From Vulcanimicrobiota bacterium (GTDB lineage: Bacteria > Vulcanimicrobiota > Xenobia > Xenobiales > Xenobiaceae), in assembly GCA_944322965.1 (NCBI GenBank), contig CALUQR010000001.1, positions 453,815 through 517,814 of the forward strand: DNA of 64,000 nucleotides. Reading direction: 5' to 3'. Within the stretch, counting starts at the first letter, position 1, and each line of letters starts with the position of its first letter. The position numbers and the translations under genes were made by a program. The notes under the pieces are model-generated. The model was not told the origin of the DNA and did no database searches. It saw only the letters and a list, made by a program, of their open reading frames with translations. Shown one piece after another: positions 23,934 to 32,561 of the stretch.

Positions 23934-26150
23934 CTACCTCCCTAAACTTTGGCAAAGTTGGCGCAATTGGGGGCTCGGTTGCAGCTGGAAGCGGCGGTGC
24001 AGGCGTTGGGCGAAGCGCCGGTAATACTCGCGCCCCAACTGGGGCTGGCCTAGGTGGAGGTAGGCCTGCAATAACTGGGCGCAGCTCTTTTCGTGGCAAG
24101 GGTCTATCTCTTGGCACCAGAGCGCCCCTAAGCGCACCTCCTCCCATTGGGCTCTTTTTTGGGCCCGCTCCAGCCAATTTTCCATACTGCGCAAGACCTT
24201 TTGCTCTAAGTAGAGGCGGTAGTTGAGGGCCCAATCCCAAGGGCTGTGGGGCAGGAAGGGGCCGCCGTAGAGGCGCTGCAACTCGCGGCTGAGGTGGGGA
24301 TTCTCCGCCCCCTTTTGGCAGAGCCCCTCTACTAGGAGGGCGTCAAACTCCACCTCGAGGGAGGGGAGTAGGCGCAATTCAGAGCTAGAGGTAGTGAGAA
24401 TGGGGTAGGGCAGCTCTAAGCGGCGGCAGAGTAAGCGCAGGCAAGAGAGCTGTTTGCGCAGATTGGCGCGGGCGGTGGCGGGGGAGTGGGACCAAAAGTC
24501 CTCCTCCAGGCGGGCCCAGGGGAGAGGCTGGGGAGAGAGGGCTAAGCGCAAGAGGAGGTAGAGGCTCTTACTGAGCTTCTCTTCCCCCTGACCCAAGGAT
24601 TGACCGTTTAAGAATAGTTCGACGCGCCCTAAACTGGCGATCTTTAAGCGGAGCGGGCGCTGCCAATGGCTCTCCGTCCCCGCAGGGGCTAGGCGCCAGC
24701 GGGAGAGATCTAAGAGGCGTCCCACGCTATAGGGTACCTCTTGGCGCCAGTGGCTGAGGAGCTCCCGCAAGGCGCGGGAGGTCTCTTGGGAGCAGCCCCC
24801 TTTCTCCTCTAAACGCTTTAAGGCTGGGGCCTGGGCGGCTAGGAACCTAGCTAGTTGGCGACTGAGCTCCTCCCAGAGAGGAGAGGGAGGATCGGGCGCC
24901 TGGCGCCAAATTTGGGCCGCGCTATGGCAGAACCAGGGGAGGTCGCGCTTTATTAAAGAGGCCCAGCGCGGTTGGGATAATTCCTCTAAAGCGGTTTTTA
25001 AGCTCTGCCACTGGCTGGCTTCCCCCGTAGTTCTAGCCCAAGTTAAGCGGGCTAGGTGGGGCTGGAGCTGGAAGTCGTTAGCTAATTGCCAGGCCAATTC
25101 ACCCCAGGGTTGGGCTAACTCCGCCCCCAGGTAGTTGCGCCCCAGGAGAAAGGCCTCCGTAGCCGTCTGGGCCCAGAGGGCCGGGCCCCAGGGCTGCGCT
25201 AAGCGGAGGGCACGCTGGAGGTAGGTCTCTAGGGGGCTATGGGGGTATTGGGGGGCGCAGAGGCGGGCTAAGGCTAAGTAGGCTTCTACCTGGATGGGGG
25301 ACTCATCTTCGGCAATTAGGCTAGTAAAGAGAGCTTCGGCCTCGCCGCTAGCGCCCGCGCTCTCTAAGGCTAGACCTATAAAGAGGGCTTCGCTCTGCCC
25401 GGGGAGAGTAGCGGCGGGCGGCTTAGAAGGCTCCTCGGTAGAACTTAGGGCCCGTTGGACTACGTGACTAGCTAAATGGGGTAGGTTGTGCCAAATGGCG
25501 CTGAGGGTAGCTAAGGCGGGCTCTCCCTCCCAGGCTAGGGCGCTCTGGGCGGGGGGCAAGAGGGCTTTAAGGAGGGCCCCTAGCTCTATCTCTTGGGCTA
25601 AGGGGCTCTCGACTTGGAATTTTTGGGCTAAATGGCTGGCCCTTTGGGCGCTCTCTTGGGCGAACTTAGCGCGCTCCGCCTCCCAAGGGGAGGCTGAGAA
25701 GAGATCGACTAAGAGCTTTAAGGTGCTAGAGTAGAGCTTTTGTAGGTCCCTTAAGCGTTGGCGCTGGGCGCGCCGCCGGGCGGTCAATTGGAGCAGCTGG
25801 CCGACTCGCTCTAAAAAGAGTTCTAACTCAAAAGGTTTGTGTAGATAATCCGCTGCACCTAAACGGAGGGCTCTAATCGAATCCGCTTCACTGGCGTATC
25901 CCGTAATAACTAAGACCGCCGCCTCTTTTAGATCGTCTGCCATGCGGGCTAAGGCCTCTAAACCGTCGATGCCCGGCAGGCGCACGTCTAAAATAACTAA
26001 ATCGAATAATTTGCGTGAACAGATTGCGACAGCTTCTTCCCCCCTGGCCACAGCCTCTACTTCCAAACCTTCGTCTTGGAGGACGCTCACGAGAATCTCT
26101 CGCAAGGGCGCATCATCCTCTAAGACCAGGATGCGGGCTGGATTTTTCAT
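23934..26150 (-). CDS. Receiver-BTAD (AfsR/SARP-like) response regulator
   Basis: A 738-residue regulator. Residues 1-120 are a receiver with acidic pocket 'LEDD', phosphoacceptor Asp55 in 'VILDVRLPG', and conserved Thr ('VITGYAS') and Lys ('YLHKPF'). Residues about 120-480 are helical and TPR-like. Residues about 500-600 resemble a winged-helix DNA-binding domain ('SKSLYLLLRLALSPQPLPWA'). A bacterial transcriptional activator domain (BTAD) follows to the end ('EVEFDALLVEGLCQKG', 'ARLGREYYRRF'-like TPR helices). Receiver plus SARP-type output is uncommon; SARP proteins mostly lack receivers. Target genes are unknown; the divergent pseudopilin operon is nearest. The start ATG has no strong Shine-Dalgarno. 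Confidence 0.85.
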   Translation of the reverse strand: MKNPARILVLEDDAPLREILVSVLQDEGLEVEAVARGEEAVAICSRKLFDLVILDVRLPGIDGLEALARMADDLKEAAVLVITGYASEADSIRALRLGAADYLHKPFELELFLERVGQLLQLTARRRAQRQRLRDLQKLYSSTLKLLVDLFSASPWEAERAKFAQESAQRASHLAQKFQVESPLAQEIELGALLKALLPPAQSALAWEGEPALATLSAIWHNLPHLASHVVQRALSSTEEPSKPPAATLPGQSEALFIGLALESAGASGEAEALFTSLIAEDESPIQVEAYLALARLCAPQYPHSPLETYLQRALRLAQPWGPALWAQTATEAFLLGRNYLGAELAQPWGELAWQLANDFQLQPHLARLTWARTTGEASQWQSLKTALEELSQPRWASLIKRDLPWFCHSAAQIWRQAPDPPSPLWEELSRQLARFLAAQAPALKRLEEKGGCSQETSRALRELLSHWRQEVPYSVGRLLDLSRWRLAPAGTESHWQRPLRLKIASLGRVELFLNGQSLGQGEEKLSKSLYLLLRLALSPQPLPWARLEEDFWSHSPATARANLRKQLSCLRLLCRRLELPYPILTTSSSELRLLPSLEVEFDALLVEGLCQKGAENPHLSRELQRLYGGPFLPHSPWDWALNYRLYLEQKVLRSMENWLERAQKRAQWEEVRLGALWCQEIDPCHEKSCAQLLQAYLHLGQPQLGREYYRRFAQRLHRRFQLQPSPQLRQLCQSLGR

Positions 26151-26295
26151 TAGATAATCTTATGATTGTCTTTAGGAAGGATAATTCCTGCTAATTCTTT
26201 TTAGGCCCCATTTATTTCCTAAAAATTTCCTGGTCGTCCTCTATCTTGAGAGGGAGCCTCCGCTTTAAGGGGGCGCCAGAGAAGGGGGTCAGAGG

Positions 26296-26649
26296 ATGGA
26301 TTATTTACCGATTTGGTTAGGTCAGGCGGCGCAAGATCAGTTGAGTAAGGCCGAATTTAGCGAGCGCTGGCTGGGGGTGCGCGCCCAGGTGGAGGAGCGC
26401 TGTAAGTCCCTAGAATGCGAGTATCGTGAGCGGGAACGGTCCCAATTTGGTTGCCGTTGGCGCTACCGTTGGCGGCGCGCGATGCGCGGGCTCTACCGGC
26501 AGGAGATAGCGACCTACCGCTTTTTAGAGGCTACGCTCAATACCTTTATGGCGGAGGGCGGCCAGGGGCGCCTCAACTTAGCCCGAGAGTTGTGGGGCCG
26601 CTTAGAAGAATTGTGGCGGCGCAAAGTGCGCGCCCTCTCCTCCCTCTAA
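26296..26649 (+). CDS. Hypothetical 117-residue Arg/Glu-rich protein
   Basis: A short soluble protein, strongly helical and rich in Arg, Glu, Trp and Tyr ('EERCKSLECEYRERERSQFG', 'WRYRWRRAMRGLYRQEIATY'). No family is recognised. It lies upstream of the pseudopilin operon on the same strand, diverges from the response regulator, and has AGAAGGGGG before the ATG. Two Cys (residues about 36 and 41) sit in the middle. It could be an accessory or regulatory protein of the pilus cluster, by position only. Confidence 0.55.
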   Translation: MDYLPIWLGQAAQDQLSKAEFSERWLGVRAQVEERCKSLECEYRERERSQFGCRWRYRWRRAMRGLYRQEIATYRFLEATLNTFMAEGGQGRLNLARELWGRLEELWRRKVRALSSL

Positions 26650-26763
26650 AGAGGAAGGATTTAGAAAAAGTAAACTTGGCGCTTGGATTTACATAAAGAG
26701 TGTGTTAATATGGAGCCCTAAAGAGTTTGAGGCCTAGAGGCCTTATAGAGGGGGGAGGTTAGA

Positions 26764-27258
26764 GTGAAAGCCTTATCTGAGAGGGGCCAGGAGCGGGGAA
26801 ATCTGATCTTAGCTTTATGGCTCATCGTGCTCCTACTGATCTTAGGTTCCGCTTATCTGACGACTTTAGTGAGCGAGCGCCGCTTTTCGGGCGTCCAAGA
26901 GCGCAATTTGCAGGCCTGGTATTTGGCGCTCTCAGGGCGTGAATTTCTCGACTATTACGCTACGCCCCACTCCTTAGAGCCGCTCTTAGAGGCGCCGGGC
27001 AACCTCTGTCAGGAGGCCCAGCCCTTGCCGGGCGGGGGAGTCTTGTGGGCCAAAGTGCCCGTGCCTTTAGACTCTGAGGAGTACTACTTTGAGATCTCTA
27101 AGCTGCCCTCCGGCCTGTTGGCGGTCAGGGGGGTAGTGGAGGGGACCTTGAGTAGCGCGGGGGAGGAAGCGGTGCGTTTAGAGCGCCGCCTATACTTTAA
27201 AGATAATGGAGAGGGGGGATGGGATTATGCTCTCTACGGTGAGGTGGAAGGGCCCTAA
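26764..27258 (+). CDS. PilX/GspK-like minor pseudopilin
   Basis: A 164-residue protein starting at GTG behind a GGAGG site. The N terminus has a short basic leader ending 'QERG', then one long hydrophobic helix ('NLILALWLIVLLLILGSAYL'), and then a soluble domain starting 'LVSERRFSGVQERNLQAWYL'. That is the layout of PilX/GspK-type minor pilins, in which the Glu at position +5 is absent, as here (Ala). It would sit at the tip of a type IV pilus or type II pseudopilus. First gene of a tight operon with two more prepilin-like proteins and a PilC/GspF protein; its end overlaps the next start. Confidence 0.75.
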   Translation: MKALSERGQERGNLILALWLIVLLLILGSAYLTTLVSERRFSGVQERNLQAWYLALSGREFLDYYATPHSLEPLLEAPGNLCQEAQPLPGGGVLWAKVPVPLDSEEYYFEISKLPSGLLAVRGVVEGTLSSAGEEAVRLERRLYFKDNGEGGWDYALYGEVEGP

Positions 27259-27898
27259 GGGCTCGCGGGGCGTGAGCCTCGTCGAATTACTGATCGCGAA
27301 CGGACTCTTATTCTTAGTTTGCGCCCTAGTAGGCCAATTGGCCGTCTTCAATATGGGTTCTTATCGCCATCGCGAGGCGGGGATCGAGGCCTTTCGCGAC
27401 GTCGCTCTGCGCTTAGAGAGTCTGGGCCGTCAATTGCGCTACTGTGAGGCTATCCTTTGGCCGGCGCGCCGAGCGGAGAGTTGGCGGGCGGGCAGTATGG
27501 TGGGGAATGGCGGCGAGTTTCGCTTTATCTTCCGCCAGCGAGCGGGCCCTCAAGATAGAGAGGCGCGCCCTTTAGTCGGTTTCCATTGGCATCCTCAGAG
27601 CGGGCGCCTCTATTGGGAATCTTTCCCGGCCGATTTTAAACCTCAGAGTGAGAATGTAGGGGAGCCCCAATTTCGCTTGCGCCGCGAGCTCTGGGAGGAA
27701 GGGCTTACCCACTTCCAAGTGGCGACTTTAAATTGGCGCCAGTACGGTGGCCGCCAGTTTTTGCGCCTCTCGTTGCGCTCTAGGTTGTGGAAGGCCCCCC
27801 ACCAGCAGTTGCCGGGTCAATTGCAGGCTCCGGGGGAGCGTTCGGGGCCTCTCTTAGAGACTATTATTGCCATTGAGGGGGTAGATTATGAGGGGTAA
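27227..27898 (+). CDS. PilW/GspJ-like prepilin
   Basis: The ATG at 27227 is preferred to one at 27206 because it follows a GGAGAGGGGGG ribosome site; the product is 223 residues. After a basic leader comes a type III prepilin signal, G|VSLVELLIANG, with Gly at -1 and Glu at +5, and a hydrophobic helix of about 20 residues. The soluble domain ('AFRDVALRLESLGRQLRYCE', 'FRFIFRQRAGPQDREARPLV') fits PilW/GspJ minor pilins. A prepilin peptidase (PilD) would cleave it, but none is in the window. It overlaps its neighbours by 32 and 11 nt, so translation is coupled. Confidence 0.8.
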   Translation: MLSTVRWKGPKGSRGVSLVELLIANGLLFLVCALVGQLAVFNMGSYRHREAGIEAFRDVALRLESLGRQLRYCEAILWPARRAESWRAGSMVGNGGEFRFIFRQRAGPQDREARPLVGFHWHPQSGRLYWESFPADFKPQSENVGEPQFRLRRELWEEGLTHFQVATLNWRQYGGRQFLRLSLRSRLWKAPHQQLPGQLQAPGERSGPLLETIIAIEGVDYEG

Positions 27899-29153
27899 AG
27901 CGCGCGCTTATTCACTTTTAGAATTATTGATCGCTCTATTTTTAGTCTTTGGAGCTAGTCTCTATCTCTTTAGCCTCTACGCCTTTGGGGCTCAGGCCAC
28001 TTCCGATACCCAAGCCTTAACTATCGCTACCTTTTTAGCCCAAGCTAAGATGGAAGAGATCCAAGATCAACCGTGGTCGCCTAACTCTAGGGATCGGGAG
28101 GGTAATTTTGAGGCCCCCTACGCCCTCTACCGCTGGCAATTAGAGGTAGAAGACTTTAATGGCCATTTACAGCTCCTCAAATTGCGCGTTTGGCTCCAGG
28201 GCAGCTTTATTAATTGTCGCCTCTGGCGGCTAGGGGGCGCCCATACGGGGCTAGATGTCGAGGCCCAAGAGTATGATAGCCAGCAAGTTTGGACCTTAGC
28301 CTCTGGGGACGACCCCTTCTGGCAGCGCAATAGTTGGTTAGAGGCGCTCTTGCGGCCGCGCCCCCATCTGCCCGCTACCTGGCGGAGCGGCCAGGCAGCG
28401 GGCCACCCTGGCCAGGGCCTACTCTGGTTGAGCCACGCTTGGGAGCCTAAAGTAGCTAAGTTGACCTTCGACGGAGAGGGTGAGCCTTTGGGGGCTAGAG
28501 TCTGGGAACTGCCCGCCCCTCAACCGGGCTATCCGCCCTACTGGAGGGGTTTAGCTAGCGATAAGATGGGCTACCGAGTCTGGGGAGCGGACGGAGCCAA
28601 TCGGGCCCTCTGGAGCTGGGGCGCCTCCCAGCCGATGCCTACTTCCCCCCAAGTGGGACGCGATCTCTTTATTAGCCAGCGCCTCCCTTTAGGCGATCTG
28701 CGGGGGATAGCTAGCGACCAATTTGGCTCGACGCTCTGGCTCTGCGAAGGGCGGGAGCGCCGCCTGCGCCCCTTCTATTGGGGGGCGCCCCTTAGGGGGG
28801 TAGAGGACTTAGAGGAGGCCGGAGCGGGGGCCTACTGGGGGGAACCTTTGCGCCCGCCCTTTGCGGGGGTAGGGGTCTTGCAGGGGGTGGCTTGCAATAG
28901 TTGGGGCTCCGTCCTCTATACCTTAGATAACGCCTACTTATACCTCTACCTCTTTAGCGACTCCGCCGCCGGCAGCTGGCAGCGCGTAAAGTTGCCTCCG
29001 GCTCTGCAGAGGGAGCGCCCCCGGGCCCTGTGGACCGACCCCGGCCACAGCCGCCTCTACCTCTACACTTTGGCCGGAGGGCTCTGGCAGTGGACTCCCG
29101 ACAATAGAGGGCGCCTAAAGGCTGCAGCCCTCCAGCCCCTACCTTGGAGGTGA
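27888..29153 (+). CDS. Prepilin-like protein fused to beta-propeller-like domain
   Basis: A 421-residue protein. The N terminus is a PilV/GspI-type prepilin segment (RA|YSLLELLIALFLVFG) with Glu at +5 but Ala instead of Gly at -1. A short pilin-like domain runs to about residue 125, including 'TIATFLAQAKMEEIQ', typical of PilV. From about 150 to 415 there are repeated beta units with SDxxGxxxW-like motifs ('GLASDKMGYRVWGADG', 'GIASDQFGSTLWLCEG', 'GVACNSWGSVLYTLDN', 'LWTDPGHSRLYLYTL'), the pattern of an NHL/WD-like propeller. Minor pilins are normally 130-200 residues, so a pilus-tip adhesin is an attractive inference. An ATG overlapping the previous gene and a GAGGGGG site fix the start. Confidence 0.78.
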   Translation: MRGKARAYSLLELLIALFLVFGASLYLFSLYAFGAQATSDTQALTIATFLAQAKMEEIQDQPWSPNSRDREGNFEAPYALYRWQLEVEDFNGHLQLLKLRVWLQGSFINCRLWRLGGAHTGLDVEAQEYDSQQVWTLASGDDPFWQRNSWLEALLRPRPHLPATWRSGQAAGHPGQGLLWLSHAWEPKVAKLTFDGEGEPLGARVWELPAPQPGYPPYWRGLASDKMGYRVWGADGANRALWSWGASQPMPTSPQVGRDLFISQRLPLGDLRGIASDQFGSTLWLCEGRERRLRPFYWGAPLRGVEDLEEAGAGAYWGEPLRPPFAGVGVLQGVACNSWGSVLYTLDNAYLYLYLFSDSAAGSWQRVKLPPALQRERPRALWTDPGHSRLYLYTLAGGLWQWTPDNRGRLKAAALQPLPWR

Positions 29154-29156
29154 AAG

Positions 29157-30194
29157 ATGGAGAAGATTTTACTCTATAGACAGCTAGGGGTGATGCTCCA
29201 AAGCGGGGTACCCATCGTGCGGGCCCTAGAGATTATGGCGCCCGGAGCCCAAGGGGAGAAGGGGCGCTCCAGTTGGCGGGAGGTGGGCTGCTCCGTCTAT
29301 CAGGGTCAAGGGTTATACCAGGCTATGAGCCAGCGCCTCGATTACTTTACGCTTCTCGAGTTGGGGCTCATTAGGGCGGGCGAAGTAGCTTGCGCTTTAG
29401 CGGAGAGTTGCCACTATCTGGCCGATTTCTTCGCCTGGGAACAGAGGTTGCGCCAGCGCCTTTGGGCCGCTCTCCATTATCCCCTCATCGTCAGCGTAGT
29501 GATGGCCCTTTTAATTGGGGCCCTGGCGCGCTACGTTTTGCCCGTCTTTACCCCCTTTCTGGAGGGGCAGCGCTCCCATCTGCCTTGGTGTAGCCGCCTC
29601 TTTTTAGAGCTGCTCACCCTCTGCAATGGTCCCCTATGGATAGTCTTAAGCCTCTTAGGAGGGCTAGGGGCGGCTTGGGCCTACTACCTTTATATCTACC
29701 ACCCCCAGGGGCGCTACCAATTGCAACATCTCATCTTAACTATTCCTCTCTTAGGGGAGGCCGTGCGCCATTTAGTCCTCTCGCGCTTTTGCCGCACTCT
29801 GGCCTTACTCCTCAATAGCGGGCTGAGCTTAGAGCGGGCCTTACCCATTGTAGGCGGGGCCTTGGCCCACCATCCTTTAGCTTTAGCTCTAGAGGGGGTA
29901 GAGGCGGAACTTAAAGAGGGGAGCGAGCTGGAAGGGGCCTTGCGAGCGGAGGAGTTCTTCGCTAACCAGGGGGCCTTAGTAGGGGCTATGCGCGTAGCCC
30001 AGGAGACGGGGCGCTTACCGACCATTTTGGAGGATTGGAGTCGCCTCCTAGCTCAGCGGGGAGAATTACAATTAGAGACTTTAAGTCAACTTTTAGAGCC
30101 GCTCTTAGTGGCCTTCTTAGGCGGAGTGATGGGATTTATCTTAGTCTCCCTCTTCGCTCCGCTCTACTCTCTTTTAAGTCAGGGTTTAAGCTAA
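29157..30194 (+). CDS. PilC/GspF-family pilus platform protein
   Basis: A 345-residue inner-membrane protein with two T2SSF domains. The first has 'YRQLGVMLQSGVPIVRALEI' and 'LGLIRAGEVACALAESCHYL'; the second has 'LSRFCRTLALLLNSGLSLER' and 'GAMRVAQETGRLPTILEDWS'. There are three TM segments (about 112-135, 160-185, 315-340). PilC/GspF is the platform that couples the assembly ATPase to pilin insertion. The ATG follows the previous stop by 3 nt, with TTGGAGG before it. The ATPases (PilB/PilT) and secretin are not in this window and must be encoded elsewhere. Confidence 0.92.
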   Translation: MEKILLYRQLGVMLQSGVPIVRALEIMAPGAQGEKGRSSWREVGCSVYQGQGLYQAMSQRLDYFTLLELGLIRAGEVACALAESCHYLADFFAWEQRLRQRLWAALHYPLIVSVVMALLIGALARYVLPVFTPFLEGQRSHLPWCSRLFLELLTLCNGPLWIVLSLLGGLGAAWAYYLYIYHPQGRYQLQHLILTIPLLGEAVRHLVLSRFCRTLALLLNSGLSLERALPIVGGALAHHPLALALEGVEAELKEGSELEGALRAEEFFANQGALVGAMRVAQETGRLPTILEDWSRLLAQRGELQLETLSQLLEPLLVAFLGGVMGFILVSLFAPLYSLLSQGLS

Positions 30195-30222
30195 AGAGAA
30201 ACTTTTCGGGGAGGGAAAAATT

Positions 30223-31209
30223 ATGGATAAAAAGATGCCTATCGCCTTATGTAATACTTCGCGGGGCTGGGGGGAGATCTTAGAATTGGCCTTACAGCAG
30301 GCGGGCTACGAAGTCTGCAGCTGCCAAGGTTCGCCCCAACAACTTTTGCGCCAACTCTTAGTGAGTCAGGCCCAGATCGTAGCCCTCGACTTGGGGCGTA
30401 CCCCTAGGGAGTATTTGCACACTTTGCGCTGCCTCTGGGAGCGTCACCCTCAGCGCCCCCAATTGATTATGACTAGCTCTATCGAGGCCTTCACCCGCGG
30501 TCGGCGTCCCCACTACGTCTCCGCCTGCCTCTTTAAGCCCTTTACCCCCAGCCAGTTCTTAGAGCGGGTGGCCCATTGTCGGGCCACTTTAGGGAGTCCA
30601 GGGGCTAGTTTGGGGGACCGCTGGCGTCAGTTCTGGCGCCAGCGGCGTTGGCATCGCCTCTGGAAGAGGGTAGAAGAGAAGCGCCAAGCTACCCAGCGCC
30701 AACTCTATTCTTTCTTGCGTTCGGGAGAGCGGCGGCCGCTAGTAGCCTGGGAGGTCTGGAGGCGTTGGGAGTATTTAGAGTATATCTACTTATTGGCCGA
30801 GCGCCAGGTAGCCTTAGATTTAGCCGCCTTAGAGGCCTACTACGAGCTTTTGGGCGAGCAGATAGAGCGCGGCTTGCCCCCCGCCAGCTTGCATATTGGG
30901 GGCGATCAGGGCCTTTTGGGGGCCGTCTCTTTAAAGCAGTTCTTAGTCTTTTATGAGCGCTTACAAAAGGACCAGGTGGCCTACTCTAATTTCCAGCTGG
31001 CGGCTGCGGTGCGCCTCCTCCATCCGACTACTAAAGAGGCGGCGCGCAGCGAGCTGCTTTTCTTGAGCGGCGCTAAGGGGGAGGAGCGCTGGCGGGTAGA
31101 GAGGCGGCGTCGCCACCTCAATTTAGAGCGCCTGCGAGCCCAACAGAAGGTCTTAAAGAAGGTCCCCTCTCCCGCCCCGCCCCTCTATGCCCTCTTATGG
31201 GAAATATAA
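30223..31209 (+). CDS. Degenerate receiver protein with unknown output domain
   Basis: A 328-residue protein behind a GGGGAGGG site. Residues 1-125 fold like a response-regulator receiver: Asp56 in 'VALDLGRTP', Thr84 in 'LIMTSS', and Lys105 in 'CLFKPFTP' are kept. The N-terminal acidic pair that binds Mg2+ is missing ('IALCNTS'), so phosphorylation is doubtful. The C-terminal 200 residues are helical, very rich in Arg, Trp and Tyr ('WRQFWRQRRWHRLWKRVEEK'), with no recognised family and no HTH signature. It ends the pilus operon, 28 nt after the PilC-like gene, and may be a PilG/PilH-like or c-di-GMP-independent control protein. Confidence 0.65.
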   Translation: MDKKMPIALCNTSRGWGEILELALQQAGYEVCSCQGSPQQLLRQLLVSQAQIVALDLGRTPREYLHTLRCLWERHPQRPQLIMTSSIEAFTRGRRPHYVSACLFKPFTPSQFLERVAHCRATLGSPGASLGDRWRQFWRQRRWHRLWKRVEEKRQATQRQLYSFLRSGERRPLVAWEVWRRWEYLEYIYLLAERQVALDLAALEAYYELLGEQIERGLPPASLHIGGDQGLLGAVSLKQFLVFYERLQKDQVAYSNFQLAAAVRLLHPTTKEAARSELLFLSGAKGEERWRVERRRRHLNLERLRAQQKVLKKVPSPAPPLYALLWEI

Positions 31210-31272
31210 AAAAGCCCCGCCCGCCTAAGAGCTAGGCTATGGAGTTTCGGGAAAACAATCTGGAAAGAGGTT

Positions 31273-31980
31273 CTAGAGCTTTTGCAGGGCGGCTACCTCT
31301 AGGGGGGTGAGATGGCGGAAAGAGCCTCGGGGCAATTTGCCTAAGCGGAGAGGGCCTAGGCGCACCCTCTCTAGGTTGAGGACCTTAGAGTCGACGGCGG
31401 CCAACATGCGGCGCACTTGGCGCTTACGCCCTTCGTGGATGGTCAGGCGCAAATGGGAGTCGTCCACTACCTGCACCTGGGCGGGGGCGGTCCAACCGTC
31501 CTCTAAACAGATCCCTTGGCGCAAATAATCTAAACCTTGCGGGGTGGGCAAGCGGTCGACTCGCGCCAGATAGACCTTCTGGACCATGCCGCTGGGGTGG
31601 AGGAGGCGCTGGGTTAGGGCTCCGTCATTGGTGAGGAGGAGCAGGCCTTCTGTATCGCGGTCCAGGCGCCCTACGGGAAAGATGCGTTGCGGGATCTCGC
31701 GCACTAAGTCGAGTACGGTGGGGCGCTCTCTTTGGTCGCGCACCGTCGTCACGTAACCGCGCGGCTTATTGAGCATCAAATAGACGAGGGTGGGGGTGTC
31801 GGGAGACAACTCGCCCCAGCCCTCGATAGTGATCCGATCGGTTTCTACTTGGGCTCGATCGCCCAGAGAGGCCACCAGACCGTTGACCTTCACCTTACCG
31901 GAGGCTATCAATTCCTCACAGCGGCGCCGGGAGGCCACTCCCCGGGAGGCCATAATCTTCTGGAGCCGTTCAACCGTCAT
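31273..31980 (-). CDS. RsuA/RluB-family pseudouridine synthase
   Basis: A 235-residue enzyme. An S4 RNA-binding domain (residues 1-60, 'RLQKIMASRGVASRRRCEEL') precedes the catalytic domain with motif II 'VGRLDRDTEGLLLLTNDG' (catalytic Asp in RLD). The closing KVYLARVD and 'EGRKRQVRRMLAAV' blocks are typical of RsuA/RluB/RluE/RluF. The size and S4 domain fit RluB (23S U2605) best, but paralogues cannot be separated by eye. It lies 25 nt behind the YjbQ gene and may share its transcript. The Shine-Dalgarno is poor. Confidence 0.93.
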   Translation of the reverse strand: MTVERLQKIMASRGVASRRRCEELIASGKVKVNGLVASLGDRAQVETDRITIEGWGELSPDTPTLVYLMLNKPRGYVTTVRDQRERPTVLDLVREIPQRIFPVGRLDRDTEGLLLLTNDGALTQRLLHPSGMVQKVYLARVDRLPTPQGLDYLRQGICLEDGWTAPAQVQVVDDSHLRLTIHEGRKRQVRRMLAAVDSKVLNLERVRLGPLRLGKLPRGSFRHLTPLEVAALQKL

Positions 31981-32005
31981 ATTATCGGAAAAGGGGAATG
32001 CTTAC

Positions 32006-32413
32006 CTAACTCCACAGAGAGACGCGCAGCTTGCGAGCGCTGGGGTTGTCGCGATGCTCCCAGAGGTAGATACCCTGCCACTGGCCCATAGCCAACTTGC
32101 CGCCGATGACGGGGATGGTCAAGCAGACGTTGGTCAAAGCGGCCTTGATGTGGGAAGGCATATCATCTTGACCCTCTTCGACGTGGGTGAACCAGCCTAC
32201 GAAGGGGACTAAACGCATCATGAACTCTTCCAGATCGCGCTTGGCGTTGGGGTCGTGGTTTTCCTGAATGCATAAGCTGCAGGAGGTATGGCAGACGAAG
32301 ATGTTGCACATACCATCGACGATGTTGCTGCGCTTGACCACTTCCTCGATCTGCTGGGTGATGTTATAGAGCCCCTGGGAAGAGGCTTGGTAAGAAATGA
32401 CTTCAGAAAACAT
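32006..32413 (-). CDS. YjbQ/UPF0047-family protein
   Basis: A 135-residue protein of the YjbQ/YugU family. Conserved blocks 'IFVCHTSCSLCIQENHDPN', 'RRDL'-like 'KRDLEEFM', 'EGQDDMPSHIKAAL' and 'GKLAMGQWQGIYLWEH' are all present. The His and Asp residues form the family's small metal/ligand site. Members have been linked to weak thiamine-phosphate synthase activity, but the physiological role is unsettled. Here the usual 'HTTAGL' reads HTSCSL, adding a Cys. First gene of a probable two-gene unit with the pseudouridine synthase, divergent from the Fic gene. Confidence 0.9.
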   Translation of the reverse strand: MFSEVISYQASSQGLYNITQQIEEVVKRSNIVDGMCNIFVCHTSCSLCIQENHDPNAKRDLEEFMMRLVPFVGWFTHVEEGQDDMPSHIKAALTNVCLTIPVIGGKLAMGQWQGIYLWEHRDNPSARKLRVSLWS

Positions 32414-32561
32414 AGTGGCTGCCCTTTCCAGCCTTAAAGAGGCAATCCTTCTCTAGGAGGCTATTTCTCCGAAAAATGGTCCTCTCAATAGGAGTTGCTC
32501 CCCCAGTCTAGAAAAGGCGCCTTGTCTCTCAGAGTTTTCTTAAGATAGGGTCCTGACAAGT

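Noticed and set aside
23932-24240. Longer histidine-kinase start inside the response-regulator gene
   Set aside because: The extension is Pro/Arg-rich and reads through the conserved BTAD end. ATG 23931 has a GGAGG site at the right distance.
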